A stretch of 64,000 nucleotides of DNA from Salinirubellus salinus (GTDB lineage Archaea; Halobacteriota; Halobacteria; Halobacteriales; Haloarculaceae): contig NZ_CP104003.1 in NCBI RefSeq assembly GCF_025231485.1, positions 1,736,001 to 1,800,000 of the forward strand, written 5' to 3'. The notes under the pieces were generated by a model. The model saw nothing but the letters and a program-made list of their open reading frames with translations, searched no databases and was not told where the DNA came from. Of the stretch, positions 35,165 through 43,326 are shown one piece after another; positions within the stretch are counted from its first letter, which is position 1; each line of letters starts with the position of its first letter. A program made the position numbers and the translations under genes.

Positions 35165-35926
35165 GTGAGAGCCGAGCACCACCGTGACACCGCTATCGAG
35201 GCGCTGGCCGACCGTGACTACCGGGCGGCCGGCGACGCCTACACGCGCGCTGGCCGGGCTGCCCTCGCGGACCCACGCGGTGCGGACGGTCCGGACCCGT
35301 TCGCCCCCGACGAGAAGGGGTGGGTCGGCCGCGGCCTGCAGTACCTCTGTGTCGCCGCCGTCGCCTACCGCGTCGCCGGTCTCGACTCGCGGGCCACCTA
35401 CCGGGCCGTCGAGGGGGCGGCCGCGGCCCGCGACCTGCGGACCGTCTGGGCCGAGCCCGTCCAGCGGGCGTGCCTGACGGAGTTCGTCGGCGACTTCCAC
35501 GTCGCGGGCGGCCTGGGCGGTGCGAGCGACGTGTACGCGGACGCGGCTGAGCGCTACGAAGCGGCCGCGCCAGACGACCCGATGACGTGGGCGACGACGC
35601 CGCTGTTCGAGGCGGCGAACACCGTGATACAACAGGTCGCGCGTGGGCCCGCGAACGGCGAGATAGCCGTCCAGTGGGACGACCTGCACGGGGCGGACCC
35701 GAACGACCCGGGGCCGTACCTCGCACACCGCGCGACCTACAAGGCGCGGCGGTTCTCGTCGCTGGTGGCGACGGTCGTCGACGAGGGCTCCCTCGCCGCC
35801 CCACGGGGGACGACGGAGTACGACAACGCGACGTACCGGTGTCCGTCGTGCGAGTCAACGGACGTGAACTGGACGGGTGGGTCGGTGCTGTGTCTGCGGT
35901 GTTCGGCGCGCGTGGCGGAGCGCTAG
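35165..35926 (+). CDS. Haloarchaeal protein with C-terminal zinc ribbon, 253 aa
   Basis: Starts at GTG 35165 (MRAEHHRDTAIEALADRDYR). The first 190 residues look like helical, TPR-like pairs (YRAAGDAYTRAGRAAL, DVYADAAERYEAAAPDD). The end has CPSCESTDVNWTGGSVLCLRC, a zinc ribbon. I do not recognise the family. The stop codon is a shared CTAG with the convergent small zinc-ribbon gene at 35923. The two zinc-ribbon genes side by side may be a conserved neighbourhood, which is inference. Confidence 0.65.
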   Translation: MRAEHHRDTAIEALADRDYRAAGDAYTRAGRAALADPRGADGPDPFAPDEKGWVGRGLQYLCVAAVAYRVAGLDSRATYRAVEGAAAARDLRTVWAEPVQRACLTEFVGDFHVAGGLGGASDVYADAAERYEAAAPDDPMTWATTPLFEAANTVIQQVARGPANGEIAVQWDDLHGADPNDPGPYLAHRATYKARRFSSLVATVVDEGSLAAPRGTTEYDNATYRCPSCESTDVNWTGGSVLCLRCSARVAER

Positions 35927-36150
35927 ACCGACTCGACGAGGACGGCCTCCGAGCCACAGAGTAGACACTGGCCGGGGTGGCTGATGGCGACCACCTGCCG
36001 GCCACATCGGAGGCAGTGACAGAGTTCCCGTGGCGTCTCGCCCGCCTCGAGTTCCTCGACGATCTCGTCGGTCTGTGGCGGCACCGCAGCCGTCGGGCCG
36101 GCGGGGACGAACCGCGCCGCGCGGGCCGACAGGTCGGGGTCGTCGGTCAC
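35923..36150 (-). CDS. Small zinc-ribbon protein, 75 aa
   Basis: Starts at GTG 36150 (MTDDPDLSARAARFVPAG). A C-terminal zinc ribbon has CHCLRCGRQVVA and CLLCGSEAVLV, with an additional Cys just before the first pair. Such haloarchaeal ribbon proteins often bind nucleic acid or other proteins; no role known. The last four bases overlap the convergent gene at CTAG 35923-35926. Starts at upstream ATGs would add Arg/Thr-rich sequence and are less likely. Confidence 0.65.
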   Translation of the reverse strand: MTDDPDLSARAARFVPAGPTAAVPPQTDEIVEELEAGETPRELCHCLRCGRQVVAISHPGQCLLCGSEAVLVESV

Positions 36151-36253
36151 GTTCGTGATTCGTGTCGCGCGCCTAAGTGTCTCGTGGCCCCGGAACCCCC
36201 GGCGGGTTGCGCCGACCGCAGGAGGGAAAGCCACCGGTCGCCTCGCTCACTCC

Positions 36254-37216
36254 ATGTCCGACCGACTCCGCGCGAGACTGGGGGACGCCGCCGCCCGAGC
36301 GGGCGTCGTCGCCCCGGACCTCGAGCCGTGGGCGGTCGAGGCCCGGTGGGCCGACGAGCGCTCGCGGTTCCTCGAGGTCGACGGCGCGCGGGTCCACTAC
36401 CGGGACGAGGGGAGCGCGACGGCCTCGCCGTCAGGTCGTCCAGTCGCCGGTGTCACCGGCGACTCGCCGACACTCCTCCTCGTCCACGGGACGTTCGCGT
36501 CGCTCCACACGTGGGACCCGTGGGTCGACCGACTCACCGACGAGTACCGCGTCGTCCGCGTGGACCTGCCGGGCCACGGCCTGACCGGGCCGCACGCCGG
36601 TGGTTACCGGATGGCCGACCTCGTGGCGTTCCTCGAACGGGTCCGGGCGGCACTCGGGCTGGAGGCGGTGGTCGTCGCCGGCAACTCGCGGGGCGGCGAG
36701 GTGGCGTGGCGCTACGCGCTCGATTACCCCGACCGGGTGGCCGCACTCGTCCTCCTCGATTCGATGGGGTACCCGGTCCCCTCGCGGCCGGCCGTCGTCG
36801 AGGCGGCCACCAACCCCGCGCTCCAGCGGGCCTTCCGCTGGGTGACGCCGAAGTCGCTCGTCCGGCGCACGCTCTCGCAGGTGTACCACGACCCGACGGC
36901 GTGGGACGAGACGACCGTCGAGCGCTACCACGACCTGCTCCGGCGCGAGGGGAACCGCGAGGCGCTCGTCGCCATCGTGGAACGCGACCTCGACCCGACC
37001 CACCGCCACGGGGAACTGGCCGACCTCACGGTGCCGACGCTCGTCCAGTGGGGCACACACGACGCGTGGATCCCGGCGAGCGTCGGCGAGAAGTTCGCCC
37101 ACGACGTGCCCGGCGCCGTCTACCGGACCTATCCCGCCGGCCACGTCCCGATGGAGGAGACGCCCGGGGCCACCGCGAGCGACCTGCGGGCGTTCCTCGG
37201 TTCTCACGTCAGATAA
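36254..37216 (+). CDS. Alpha/beta hydrolase
   Basis: 320 residues. The oxyanion-region motif is LLLVHGTFASLHTW, the nucleophile elbow is VVAGNSRGGEVAWRY (G-N-S-R-G), the acid lies near QWGTHDAWIP and the catalytic histidine is in YPAGHVPMEE. All four elements are present, so it should be active. Substrate unknown; haloarchaeal relatives include esterases and haloperoxidase-like hydrolases. It begins with an acidic leader of about 50 residues. It is a single gene between zinc-ribbon and small membrane genes. Confidence 0.88.
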   Translation: MSDRLRARLGDAAARAGVVAPDLEPWAVEARWADERSRFLEVDGARVHYRDEGSATASPSGRPVAGVTGDSPTLLLVHGTFASLHTWDPWVDRLTDEYRVVRVDLPGHGLTGPHAGGYRMADLVAFLERVRAALGLEAVVVAGNSRGGEVAWRYALDYPDRVAALVLLDSMGYPVPSRPAVVEAATNPALQRAFRWVTPKSLVRRTLSQVYHDPTAWDETTVERYHDLLRREGNREALVAIVERDLDPTHRHGELADLTVPTLVQWGTHDAWIPASVGEKFAHDVPGAVYRTYPAGHVPMEETPGATASDLRAFLGSHVR

Positions 37217-37229
37217 TCTGGAGCGCACC

Positions 37230-37238
37230 CTTATGTAC
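37230..37238 (+). promoter_or_regulatory. TATA box of the 43-aa membrane peptide gene
   Basis: CTTATGTAC lies 22-30 bases before the ATG at 37260, the leaderless spacing. This supports the small ORF as a real gene. Confidence 0.55.
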
Positions 37239-37259
37239 CGGCCCCGGTTCTCGCGAGCT

Positions 37260-37391
37260 ATGAACTCGGACGAACAGTTCGCCCGCCGCATCGACACCAC
37301 CGCTCTCCCGCCAGTCGCCGAGTACCTCCTGCTCGCGGCGTCGACGCTGCTGCTGGCGGCGGCGGCGAGCATGGTGCTGTTACCCGCGTGA
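37260..37391 (+). CDS. Small membrane peptide, 43 aa
   Basis: Reads MNSDEQFARRIDTTALPPVA and then one hydrophobic helix (about 21-41), ending ASMVLLPA. An acidic soluble start, a single helix, a TATA box at leaderless distance and a stop only one base before the next gene (37393) support it. It is short and has no recognised family. It is likely co-transcribed with the DUF5658 gene; together they may form a membrane pair. Confidence 0.55.
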   Translation: MNSDEQFARRIDTTALPPVAEYLLLAASTLLLAAAASMVLLPA

Positions 37392-37392
37392 C

Positions 37393-37713
37393 GTGGTGGA
37401 CCTCCCGTCACAGCTCGCGGACGCCGAAGGGACAGTCTGGGTCGTCGCCGTCCTCGCCTACGGCGCCGGCGACACGCTCACCACCTGGGTCGGCCTGCGC
37501 TCGGGGCGGGGAGCGGAGGCTGGGCCGCTGGCCGCGCCCCTCGTCGAGACCTACGGCATCCTCGGGCTCGTCGGCCTGAAGGTGGTCACCCTCGCCCTGT
37601 TCTACCTCACCTGGCGGGTCGCCCGTCCGCCAGCGCGGGTGGCGGTGCCGCTGGCCGTCGCCCTCGTCGGCGTCGGCGTCACCGCGTGGAACCTCGCCGT
37701 CGTCTCCGCGTAG
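37393..37713 (+). CDS. DUF5658-like membrane protein, 106 aa
   Basis: Starts at GTG 37393 (MVDLPSQLADAEGTVWVVAV), immediately after the small peptide gene's stop. Three hydrophobic segments: VWVVAVLAYGAGDTLTTWVG, YGILGLVGLKVVTLALFYLT and VAVPLAVALVGVGVTAWNLA. The D-x-x-T-T motif in the first helix is typical of DUF5658. No function known. Co-transcription with the 43-residue gene is likely. Confidence 0.65.
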   Translation: MVDLPSQLADAEGTVWVVAVLAYGAGDTLTTWVGLRSGRGAEAGPLAAPLVETYGILGLVGLKVVTLALFYLTWRVARPPARVAVPLAVALVGVGVTAWNLAVVSA

Positions 37714-37729
37714 CCGGCCGACGACGACC

Positions 37730-38194
37730 TCACCGCGAGGACTGGTACAGGAGCACCGTCACCGCGACGGCCGCGAACAGGTCCGGCAGGAACGCGAACC
37801 CACCGATACCGAGCCCGAGCAGCGCCCGCCGGAAGCCGAGCGCCAGCCACACGAGCGGCGAGGACGACAGCGCGTACAGCAGGAGGGCGAGGCTGAACAG
37901 CAACAGCGACCGGGTGAACGGGTTGGGCAGGTCCCGATAGAGCGAGACGTAGGTGGCCACGAGCGCCAGCAGCGTGACGACGGTGTAGGTGGAGACGAAC
38001 AGTTTCAGCCGGACGAACGTCTCGATGCGGGGGCTCTGCCCGATGCGGGTCCGCGCGAGGACGAGCGAGAGCACGGCGGTGACGAACAGCGCCACGAGCA
38101 GGGCGGCGCCGGCGACGAGGACAGTCCGCTTCAGCGCGTCCCGAGCGGGGTCCGTACCCGCGTCCTCCGGTAGGGACGCCGATTCCTCACTCAT
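37730..38194 (-). CDS. Multi-helix membrane protein, 154 aa
   Basis: Starts at ATG 38194 (MSEESASLPEDAGTDPARDA); the start overlaps the last eight bases of the winged-helix gene, so translation is coupled. Four hydrophobic helices: LVAGAALLVALFVTAVLSL, LFVSTYTVVTLLALVATYV, LLLFSLALLLYALSSSPLVW, and a last helix IGGFAFLPDLFAAVAVTVLL. It resembles the membrane partners encoded after winged-helix genes in other haloarchaea. Likely a two-gene sensor unit with 38187. Confidence 0.65.
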   Translation of the reverse strand: MSEESASLPEDAGTDPARDALKRTVLVAGAALLVALFVTAVLSLVLARTRIGQSPRIETFVRLKLFVSTYTVVTLLALVATYVSLYRDLPNPFTRSLLLFSLALLLYALSSSPLVWLALGFRRALLGLGIGGFAFLPDLFAAVAVTVLLYQSSR

Positions 38195-38510
38195 CGGCGT
38201 CACCTCCCTGGGCACCCGCAGCGGTCACGTCCTCGAGGTTCGCCTTGCGGGCCACCTCGTCGAGCACGTCGCGGTTCGACTCCATCGCGTCCGTCAGGAA
38301 GTAGGTCTTGCCGTAGCCGTCACCCATCGTCATCAGTACCCCGTTCTCGGCGAGCAGTTCGAGGTGGTGCTGGACCGTCTTGTAGTCGAGGTCGAGCGCC
38401 TCGGAGAGCTGGTGGGTGTTCATCGGTGTCTCGTCGAGCGTGCGGACGATGCGCAGGCGGTTCCGGCCGCCGCGTGAGCCACCGATGAGCCACCAGAGCA
38501 CCCGTCGCAT
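38187..38510 (-). CDS. Winged-helix regulator, 107 aa
   Basis: N-terminus MRRVLWWLIGGSRGGRNRLR, then an ArsR-like winged helix: IVRTLDETPMNTHQLSEAL, DLDYKTVQHHLELLAENGVL (recognition helix and turn) and MGDGYGKTYFLTDAM. The protein would bind DNA as a dimer. The coupled membrane protein gene downstream suggests it reports a membrane signal, or is anchored by it. Targets unknown. Confidence 0.8.
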   Translation of the reverse strand: MRRVLWWLIGGSRGGRNRLRIVRTLDETPMNTHQLSEALDLDYKTVQHHLELLAENGVLMTMGDGYGKTYFLTDAMESNRDVLDEVARKANLEDVTAAGAQGGDADE

Positions 38511-38616
38511 CCGTCGGTCGATTGCTCGGGAGGGGTGATAAACGGGGGGTGCCGTGGGTCGGTCGAGTCGTTGCGGGCCGGAACGTCAGCGGGGATGGGG
38601 GCGGCGTCGAGGGGCG

Positions 38617-39396
38617 TCAGGGACGCGGGGCCGGACCGCGTGGCCGGTCAGCGCGGTCACGTGGTGCGTCCTCTGGGATCGCACCGTACTCCTGCAGGAG
38701 GTCGAGGACCGCCGCGCGGATCTCGACGCGGAACGCGCCGTCCTCGCGCATCTCCTCGACCGTCGCGCGAACCTCGACCGCCTGTTCGTCGGTCAGGTCG
38801 AACCGGTGCTGGAGGGCCGCGACTCGGCCGTCGAGCAGGGCGTCGCGTATCTCTGCGTCGGTGTAGCCGTACGCGCGGAGCTGGTCGAGCACGGCGGTCC
38901 GCACCTCGGCGGGGTAGGCACCCTCGGCGCGGGCTTCGGTGGCCGTCGCGCGGAGTTCGGCGCGCTGTTCGTCGGTCAGGTCGAGCGCGTCGGCGAACGC
39001 GCCGAGGCCGACCCGCCACCCGTCGTGGGCCTGCCGGCGGTCACGCCGGTCCTGCAGGCGCTCGCGGTCCGCGCGCAGGTCGGCAGGGTCGACCCCGGAG
39101 GCGACGAGCTGGCCGGCGACAGCCTGTCTGACCTCGGCCCGCGAAGCGCCGTCCGCGTGCATCCGGCGCACGAGCGACTCGAGTTCGGCGACCTGCGCGT
39201 CGGTCAGGTCGTAGCGCGTCTGCAGTCGGTCGAGTATCCGGTCGAGCGCCGGCTGGTCGCCGGTGTCGTCGGTGGGTGTCGCCTCGGTCTGCGCGGCGGT
39301 GGTCTGGTCCTGTGCTGGGAGGGCGGTGGCCGCACTCGCCAGTCCCCCCGTGAGGAGGAGCGTGGCGAGCACGACAGCGATGCTGGTTCGGTTCAT
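38617..39396 (-). CDS. Secreted protein with three Spy/CpxP-like helical repeats
   Basis: 259 residues. A signal peptide (about 1-27) precedes three helical repeats of roughly 55-60 residues. Each has an LTDAQ/LTDEQ start and an EVR/EIR-x-AV-x-Q/DLL end: YDLTDAQVAELESLVRRMH then AEVRQAVAGQLVASG; LDLTDEQRAELRATATEAR then AEVRTAVLDQLRAYG; FDLTDEQAVEVRATVEEMR then VEIRAAVLDLLQEYG. LTxxQ helical repeats recall the periplasmic Spy/CpxP chaperone fold, though no homology is claimed. It ends in an Arg/Pro-rich tail. Function unknown. Confidence 0.7.
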   Translation of the reverse strand: MNRTSIAVVLATLLLTGGLASAATALPAQDQTTAAQTEATPTDDTGDQPALDRILDRLQTRYDLTDAQVAELESLVRRMHADGASRAEVRQAVAGQLVASGVDPADLRADRERLQDRRDRRQAHDGWRVGLGAFADALDLTDEQRAELRATATEARAEGAYPAEVRTAVLDQLRAYGYTDAEIRDALLDGRVAALQHRFDLTDEQAVEVRATVEEMREDGAFRVEIRAAVLDLLQEYGAIPEDAPRDRADRPRGPAPRP

Positions 39397-39573
39397 GCCG
39401 CAGGCCACCGGAGGCGAGTTCCGCACAAGAGCGTGTGCCGAGGTCCGGCCGGGGTCGACCCGAGGTCCGTCCAAGGTCAGGCCCAGATTCACCCGAAGTC
39501 GGGTCGCGGTGTCCAACTCCGAGCGGCGGTGCGCGGGGGTCGGATTGATACCCGAGGGCGGTGAGTGACCGGT

Positions 39574-40698
39574 ATGACCGTCGACCCCGCGGCCGTGCTG
39601 GACCGCGAGCCGGACGACCCCGTGCAGGTGCTGGACCCGGACGGCGAGGTGGTCGCACCCGACCTCCTGCCCGCACTCTCGGAGGAGGCGTTGCTCGACA
39701 TCTACCTCGACATGCGCACCACCCGCCGGTTCGACGAGCGGATGGTGAGCCTCCAGCGGCAGGGCCGCATCGGCACCTACTCGCCCGCCGCGGGACAGGA
39801 AGCCTCGCAGGTGGCGACCACGCACGCCCTCCGCGAGGACGACCCCGTCAGTTACCAGTACCGCGAGCACGGCGCCGTCGTCTCGCGTGGCTTCCCCGAC
39901 GAGTACGTCCTCTACTGGGCGGGCTACGAGGCCGGGAACGCGGCGCTCTGGGACAGCCACGTCTTCCCGTTGAACATCTCCATCGCCGGGCACATCCCGC
40001 ACGCGACGGGGCTGGCGTGGGCCGCCGACCTGAAGGGTGACGACGCAGTCGTCGCCTGTCACTTCGGCGATGGCGCCACCTCGGAGGGTGACTTCCACGA
40101 GGGGCTCAACTTCGCCGGCGTCTTCGACACGCCGTCCGTGTTCGTCTGTCATAACAACGGCTGGGCCATCTCCATCCCGCGCGAGGACCAGACCCGGAGT
40201 GCGACCATCGCGCAGAAGGCCACCGCCTACGGCTTCGACGGGATACAGGTCGACGGGATGGACCCGCTGGCGTGCTACGTGGCGATGGACGCGGCGGCCC
40301 GGAACGCCCGCGGCGAGACCGACGACGAACGCCCCCGACCGGTCCTCCTCGAGACGCTGGAGTACCGCTACGGCGCCCACACCACCGCGGACGACCCGGA
40401 CGCCTACCGCGACGACGACGAAGTCGAGCAGTGGCGCGAGAAGGACCCCATCGACCGCCTCGAGGCGTACCTGCGCGACCGTGGCCTGCTGGACGACGAG
40501 CGCGTCGAGGCGCTGGGCGAGACGGCCGAGACGCGCGTGGCCGACGCCGTCGACGCGCTCGCGGACGTCACCGCCGACCCGGACGAGATGTTCGCCGACG
40601 CCTACGCCGAGTTGCCCCCGCGGATGCGCGACCAGCGCGAGTACCTGCGTGCGCTCCGCGAGCGCCACGGCGACGGCGTGCTCCTGCGAGAGGAGTAG
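39574..40698 (+). CDS. 2-oxoacid dehydrogenase E1 component, alpha subunit
   Basis: 374 residues from ATG 39574 (a GTG nine bases upstream is possible). The TPP motif is present as [20 protein letters not shown] and ends [35 protein letters not shown] and [20 protein letters not shown] are typical of pyruvate or branched-chain E1-alpha. The phosphorylation loop of eukaryotic E1 is represented by TTADDPDAY. The enzyme needs an E1-beta partner plus E2 and E3, but none is adjacent, so partners must be encoded elsewhere. Substrate is not decided. Confidence 0.9.
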   Translation: MTVDPAAVLDREPDDPVQVLDPDGEVVAPDLLPALSEEALLDIYLDMRTTRRFDERMVSLQRQGRIGTYSPAAGQEASQVATTHALREDDPVSYQYREHGAVVSRGFPDEYVLYWAGYEAGNAALWDSHVFPLNISIAGHIPHATGLAWAADLKGDDAVVACHFGDGATSEGDFHEGLNFAGVFDTPSVFVCHNNGWAISIPREDQTRSATIAQKATAYGFDGIQVDGMDPLACYVAMDAAARNARGETDDERPRPVLLETLEYRYGAHTTADDPDAYRDDDEVEQWREKDPIDRLEAYLRDRGLLDDERVEALGETAETRVADAVDALADVTADPDEMFADAYAELPPRMRDQREYLRALRERHGDGVLLREE

Positions 40699-40791
40699 GC
40701 ACACGGCCTCGACCCCCGCGCCGTGGGCGACTGTTTTCAGCCCTGAGAATCGGCGGGGAACGTTGATGTGTGTCCTCCCGAGCCAAGCAGT

Positions 40792-41481
40792 ATGCGCGTA
40801 CCAACCGGGGTCGCAGGGTTCGACGAGATCGTCGAGGGAGGACTCCCTTCGGGACGACTGACGGTCGTCAGCGGGCCGCCGGGCAGCGGGAAGACGACGT
40901 TCACCGCACAGTTCGTAGCCGAGGGACTCCGGCGCAACGAGCCGTCGATGTACGTCACGATGCACGAGACACAGCGCCAGCTGGTCGAGGACATGTCCCG
41001 GTACTCCTTCGGCTTCGAGACGCTGGCCCGGTCCGAGCAGTTCCACTTCGCCCACCTCGCGGACAGTTCGGGGGCGCTGAACGGGAACGGCGCGACCAAA
41101 CCCTCGGTGAGCACGCTGACGAACAAGCTCGTCGCGCTGGCGAACTCGCGTGACGTGGAGCGACTCGTCGTCGACTCCACGATGCTCCTGCGTCACATGT
41201 TCGGCACCGACGAGGGCGTCACCCGGTTCGTCAACGCCCTCCGGTCGGTCGACGCGACCACCCTCCTCGTGAGCGAGATGACCGACCCCACCGCCTACGC
41301 CGACGAGCACTACCTCGCCCACGGCGTCGTCTTCTTCCACAACTACCTCGAGGGCGACGGGATGCACCGCGGCGTGCAGGTGCTCAAGATGCGCGGGACG
41401 GCCATCGACGCCGACATCCGGCCCATCGAGTTCACCGACGCCGGCCTCTCGGTGGACGGTGAACGCACGGCCGTGGCGTGA
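40792..41481 (+). CDS. RecA/KaiC-like ATPase (RAD55 family)
   Basis: 229 residues from ATG 40792. Walker A is SGPPGSGKTT (residues 27-36) after the family's opening VPTGVAGFDEIVEGGLPSGR. Walker B is RLVVDST near 125-131. The later RGVQVLKMRG is conserved in these proteins. RAD55-like ATPases of haloarchaea are thought to be signal-linked or regulatory ATPases rather than recombinases. The next gene starts within its stop codon (TGATG), so the two are translationally coupled. Confidence 0.85.
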   Translation: MRVPTGVAGFDEIVEGGLPSGRLTVVSGPPGSGKTTFTAQFVAEGLRRNEPSMYVTMHETQRQLVEDMSRYSFGFETLARSEQFHFAHLADSSGALNGNGATKPSVSTLTNKLVALANSRDVERLVVDSTMLLRHMFGTDEGVTRFVNALRSVDATTLLVSEMTDPTAYADEHYLAHGVVFFHNYLEGDGMHRGVQVLKMRGTAIDADIRPIEFTDAGLSVDGERTAVA

Positions 41482-41912
41482 TGTACCGCGACCGGTTCGG
41501 GACGAACTGGGAGCGCCTCTCGGTCGACGAGGCCATCCGCCGGGCGTTCGCACTCGGGGCCGCGAGCGAACTCGGCGAGGGCGTCGACGGCGAACGCGAG
41601 CGACTACAGGGCGTGGCCGAGACGCCCGCCGACCGCCGGATGCTCGACCTCGCGTTCGACGAGGGGCGGGCCCGCGCCCGCGGCCGACGTGGCGCCGACG
41701 AGTCAACGTGGGCGGCCGTCGTCTCCGGCGACCACGAGTTCGCCACGGCGCTCGACCCGCCACGCCACGAGCGTGGGGCGCGCGTCCCGCGGGGCGTCCC
41801 GGAGGCCGTCGGCAAGTTCCCCCTGCTCGACGAACCCGGCGACGGCCTCGAGAAGCACCGCCTCCCGGGACTGCTCGGGCGGCGCTCGAAGCGGGACGGC
41901 GACGAGGACTGA
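41481..41912 (+). CDS. Uncharacterised protein coupled to the RecA-like ATPase, 143 aa
   Basis: Starts MYRDRFGTNWERLSVDEAIR, with its ATG overlapping the TGA of the ATPase by one base. Soluble and helical, with FALGAASELGEG, DRRMLDLAFDEGRARARG and a C-terminal Arg/Pro-rich part (LDPPRHERGARVPRGVPEAV, LLGRRSKRDGDED). I do not recognise the family. The coupling to the ATPase suggests a partner role. Confidence 0.65.
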   Translation: MYRDRFGTNWERLSVDEAIRRAFALGAASELGEGVDGERERLQGVAETPADRRMLDLAFDEGRARARGRRGADESTWAAVVSGDHEFATALDPPRHERGARVPRGVPEAVGKFPLLDEPGDGLEKHRLPGLLGRRSKRDGDED

Positions 41913-41975
41913 GCCGACTCGAACGAATCACACGCGACCGACGGAGCGAAGTCCCTCGCGTGTCGACGGCCGGGT

Positions 41976-42617
41976 ATGTACGACGGCGTCATCTTCGACA
42001 ACGACGGCGTCCTGGTCCCCGCCTGTGCGTTCTCGGTGTTCCGCGAGGCGGCCCACCGGACGTTCGACTCCTTCGGCGTCGACCCCGCGGCCGAGGAGGT
42101 ACGGGACGTTGCGGCCGTGGCCGACCCCGACCGCGTCCGCGAGATCTGTGCCACCCACGGACTGGACCCCGACACCTTCTGGGCGCGGCGCGACCGGAAC
42201 AACCACCTCGCCCAGCGACGCGAGGTGGCCGCGGGCCGGAAGGTGCCCTACGAGGACACCGGGGTGGCGCTCTCGCTCGACGTGCCGACCGGTATCGTCT
42301 CCTCGAACCAGCACGAGACCATCGAGTTCCTCGTCGACCGGTTCGGCTGGGAGTTCGGGACCTACTACGGCCGCGAGCACACACTGGCCGGCGTCGAGCG
42401 CAAGAAGCCGAACACGCACTACGTCGACCGCGCGATGGACGACCTCGCCGTGTCGAACCCACTGTTCGTCGGCGACTCCGAGTCAGACGTGCGCGTCGCC
42501 GAGAACGCCGGCCTCGACTCCGTCTTCCTCCGGCGCGAGCACCGGGCGGGCTACGACCTCTCGGTCGACCCCACGTACGAACTCGGCGCGCTGGCCGACC
42601 TCCCGTCGCTCCTCTAG
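41976..42617 (+). CDS. HAD-superfamily hydrolase
   Basis: 213 residues. Motif I is FDNDGVLVP with the nucleophile Asp, motif II is IVSSNQHETIEFLVD and motif III/IV are KKPNTHYVD (with a conserved Lys) and LFVGDSESDVRVAENAGLDS. A helical cap domain (about 15-90) fits the phosphoglycolate-phosphatase-like group. Substrate unknown. The stop codon shares CTAG (42614-42617) with the small convergent gene. A single gene. Confidence 0.9.
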   Translation: MYDGVIFDNDGVLVPACAFSVFREAAHRTFDSFGVDPAAEEVRDVAAVADPDRVREICATHGLDPDTFWARRDRNNHLAQRREVAAGRKVPYEDTGVALSLDVPTGIVSSNQHETIEFLVDRFGWEFGTYYGREHTLAGVERKKPNTHYVDRAMDDLAVSNPLFVGDSESDVRVAENAGLDSVFLRREHRAGYDLSVDPTYELGALADLPSLL

Positions 42618-42784
42618 AGCGCGAGGCCCACCAGTCCGAGCGTGACCGAGAGCGCGAGCAAGGTCAACAGCGCGCCGCCGAGCTGTCCCACCAGTGCACC
42701 GCCCGTGGCCGAGGCCGCCGCCACTCCCGTCGTCCCATCTGCCGCCACACCTGCCACCGGGTCCGGGGCGGTGTCGAACGGCAT
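42614..42784 (-). CDS. Small membrane protein, 56 aa
   Basis: ATG 42784 gives MPFDTAPDPVAGVAADGTTG, followed by one or two hydrophobic segments (SATGGALVGQLGGALLTLLA, LSVTLGLVGLAL). A GAAATAAATG TATA-like element lies 17-26 bases upstream, somewhat close but strong in base content. It shares the CTAG stop with the HAD gene. No family recognised. Confidence 0.5.
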   Translation of the reverse strand: MPFDTAPDPVAGVAADGTTGVAAASATGGALVGQLGGALLTLLALSVTLGLVGLAL

Positions 42785-42971
42785 CGTGACCCACACCGAC
42801 CATTTATTTCAACCTTCTTCAGACGCATAATTATCAGAGCGGCTCGTCTCGGGCCGACGGAAGGTTCGAGTCGGGCTGTCACTCGGGCGGCGATATCGGC
42901 GGCGCTCCCCCCGGACGAGGGTGGCGACGAGAGCCGAGGGTTCATGACGGGGCCGTCCTACTCGCCACCAT

Positions 42972-43325
42972 ATGGAGACGCTCGAGACGGCGACGCCGTT
43001 CCAGCGCTACGTGGTGCTGGCCGTGTTCGCCCACGAGGAACGCGAGGAGACGCCGGCCCAGACGTTCGACGTACGGGACTTCTGCGTCGAGCACCTGTCG
43101 TCACTCGAGGGGAACCCCTTCGAGGGCGGCGTCTCTCGGGAGTCGATCATCCGGGCGCTCTCGTCGCTCGAGGAGGAGGGGGTGCTCGAGAGCGAGGTCG
43201 TCGACGCCTCCCCCGTCGGCAAGGGACGCCCCGCCTACCGCCTCGCGGTCGACACCGAGACGGTCGAGGAGTCGCTGCTCGACGACGACCTGTTCGCGCC
43301 GCTGGTCCGGTCGCTGAGCGACTGA
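42972..43325 (+). CDS. Winged-helix DNA-binding protein, 117 aa
   Basis: A leading helix METLETATPFQRYVVLAVFA, then ETPAQTFDVRDFCVEHLSSL, VSRESIIRALSSLEEEGVLE (recognition helix and wing) and KGRPAYRLAVDTE. PadR/PhiH-like haloarchaeal regulators have this layout. It would bind DNA as a dimer. One base separates its stop from the convergent CBS gene. Targets unknown. Confidence 0.75.
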   Translation: METLETATPFQRYVVLAVFAHEEREETPAQTFDVRDFCVEHLSSLEGNPFEGGVSRESIIRALSSLEEEGVLESEVVDASPVGKGRPAYRLAVDTETVEESLLDDDLFAPLVRSLSD

Positions 43326-43326
43326 C

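Noticed and set aside
38617-41931. 1104-codon open frame on the minus strand
   Set aside because: Only its last 260 codons (38617-39396) look real. The rest is antisense to E1-alpha and the RecA-like ATPase and has no haloarchaeal composition.
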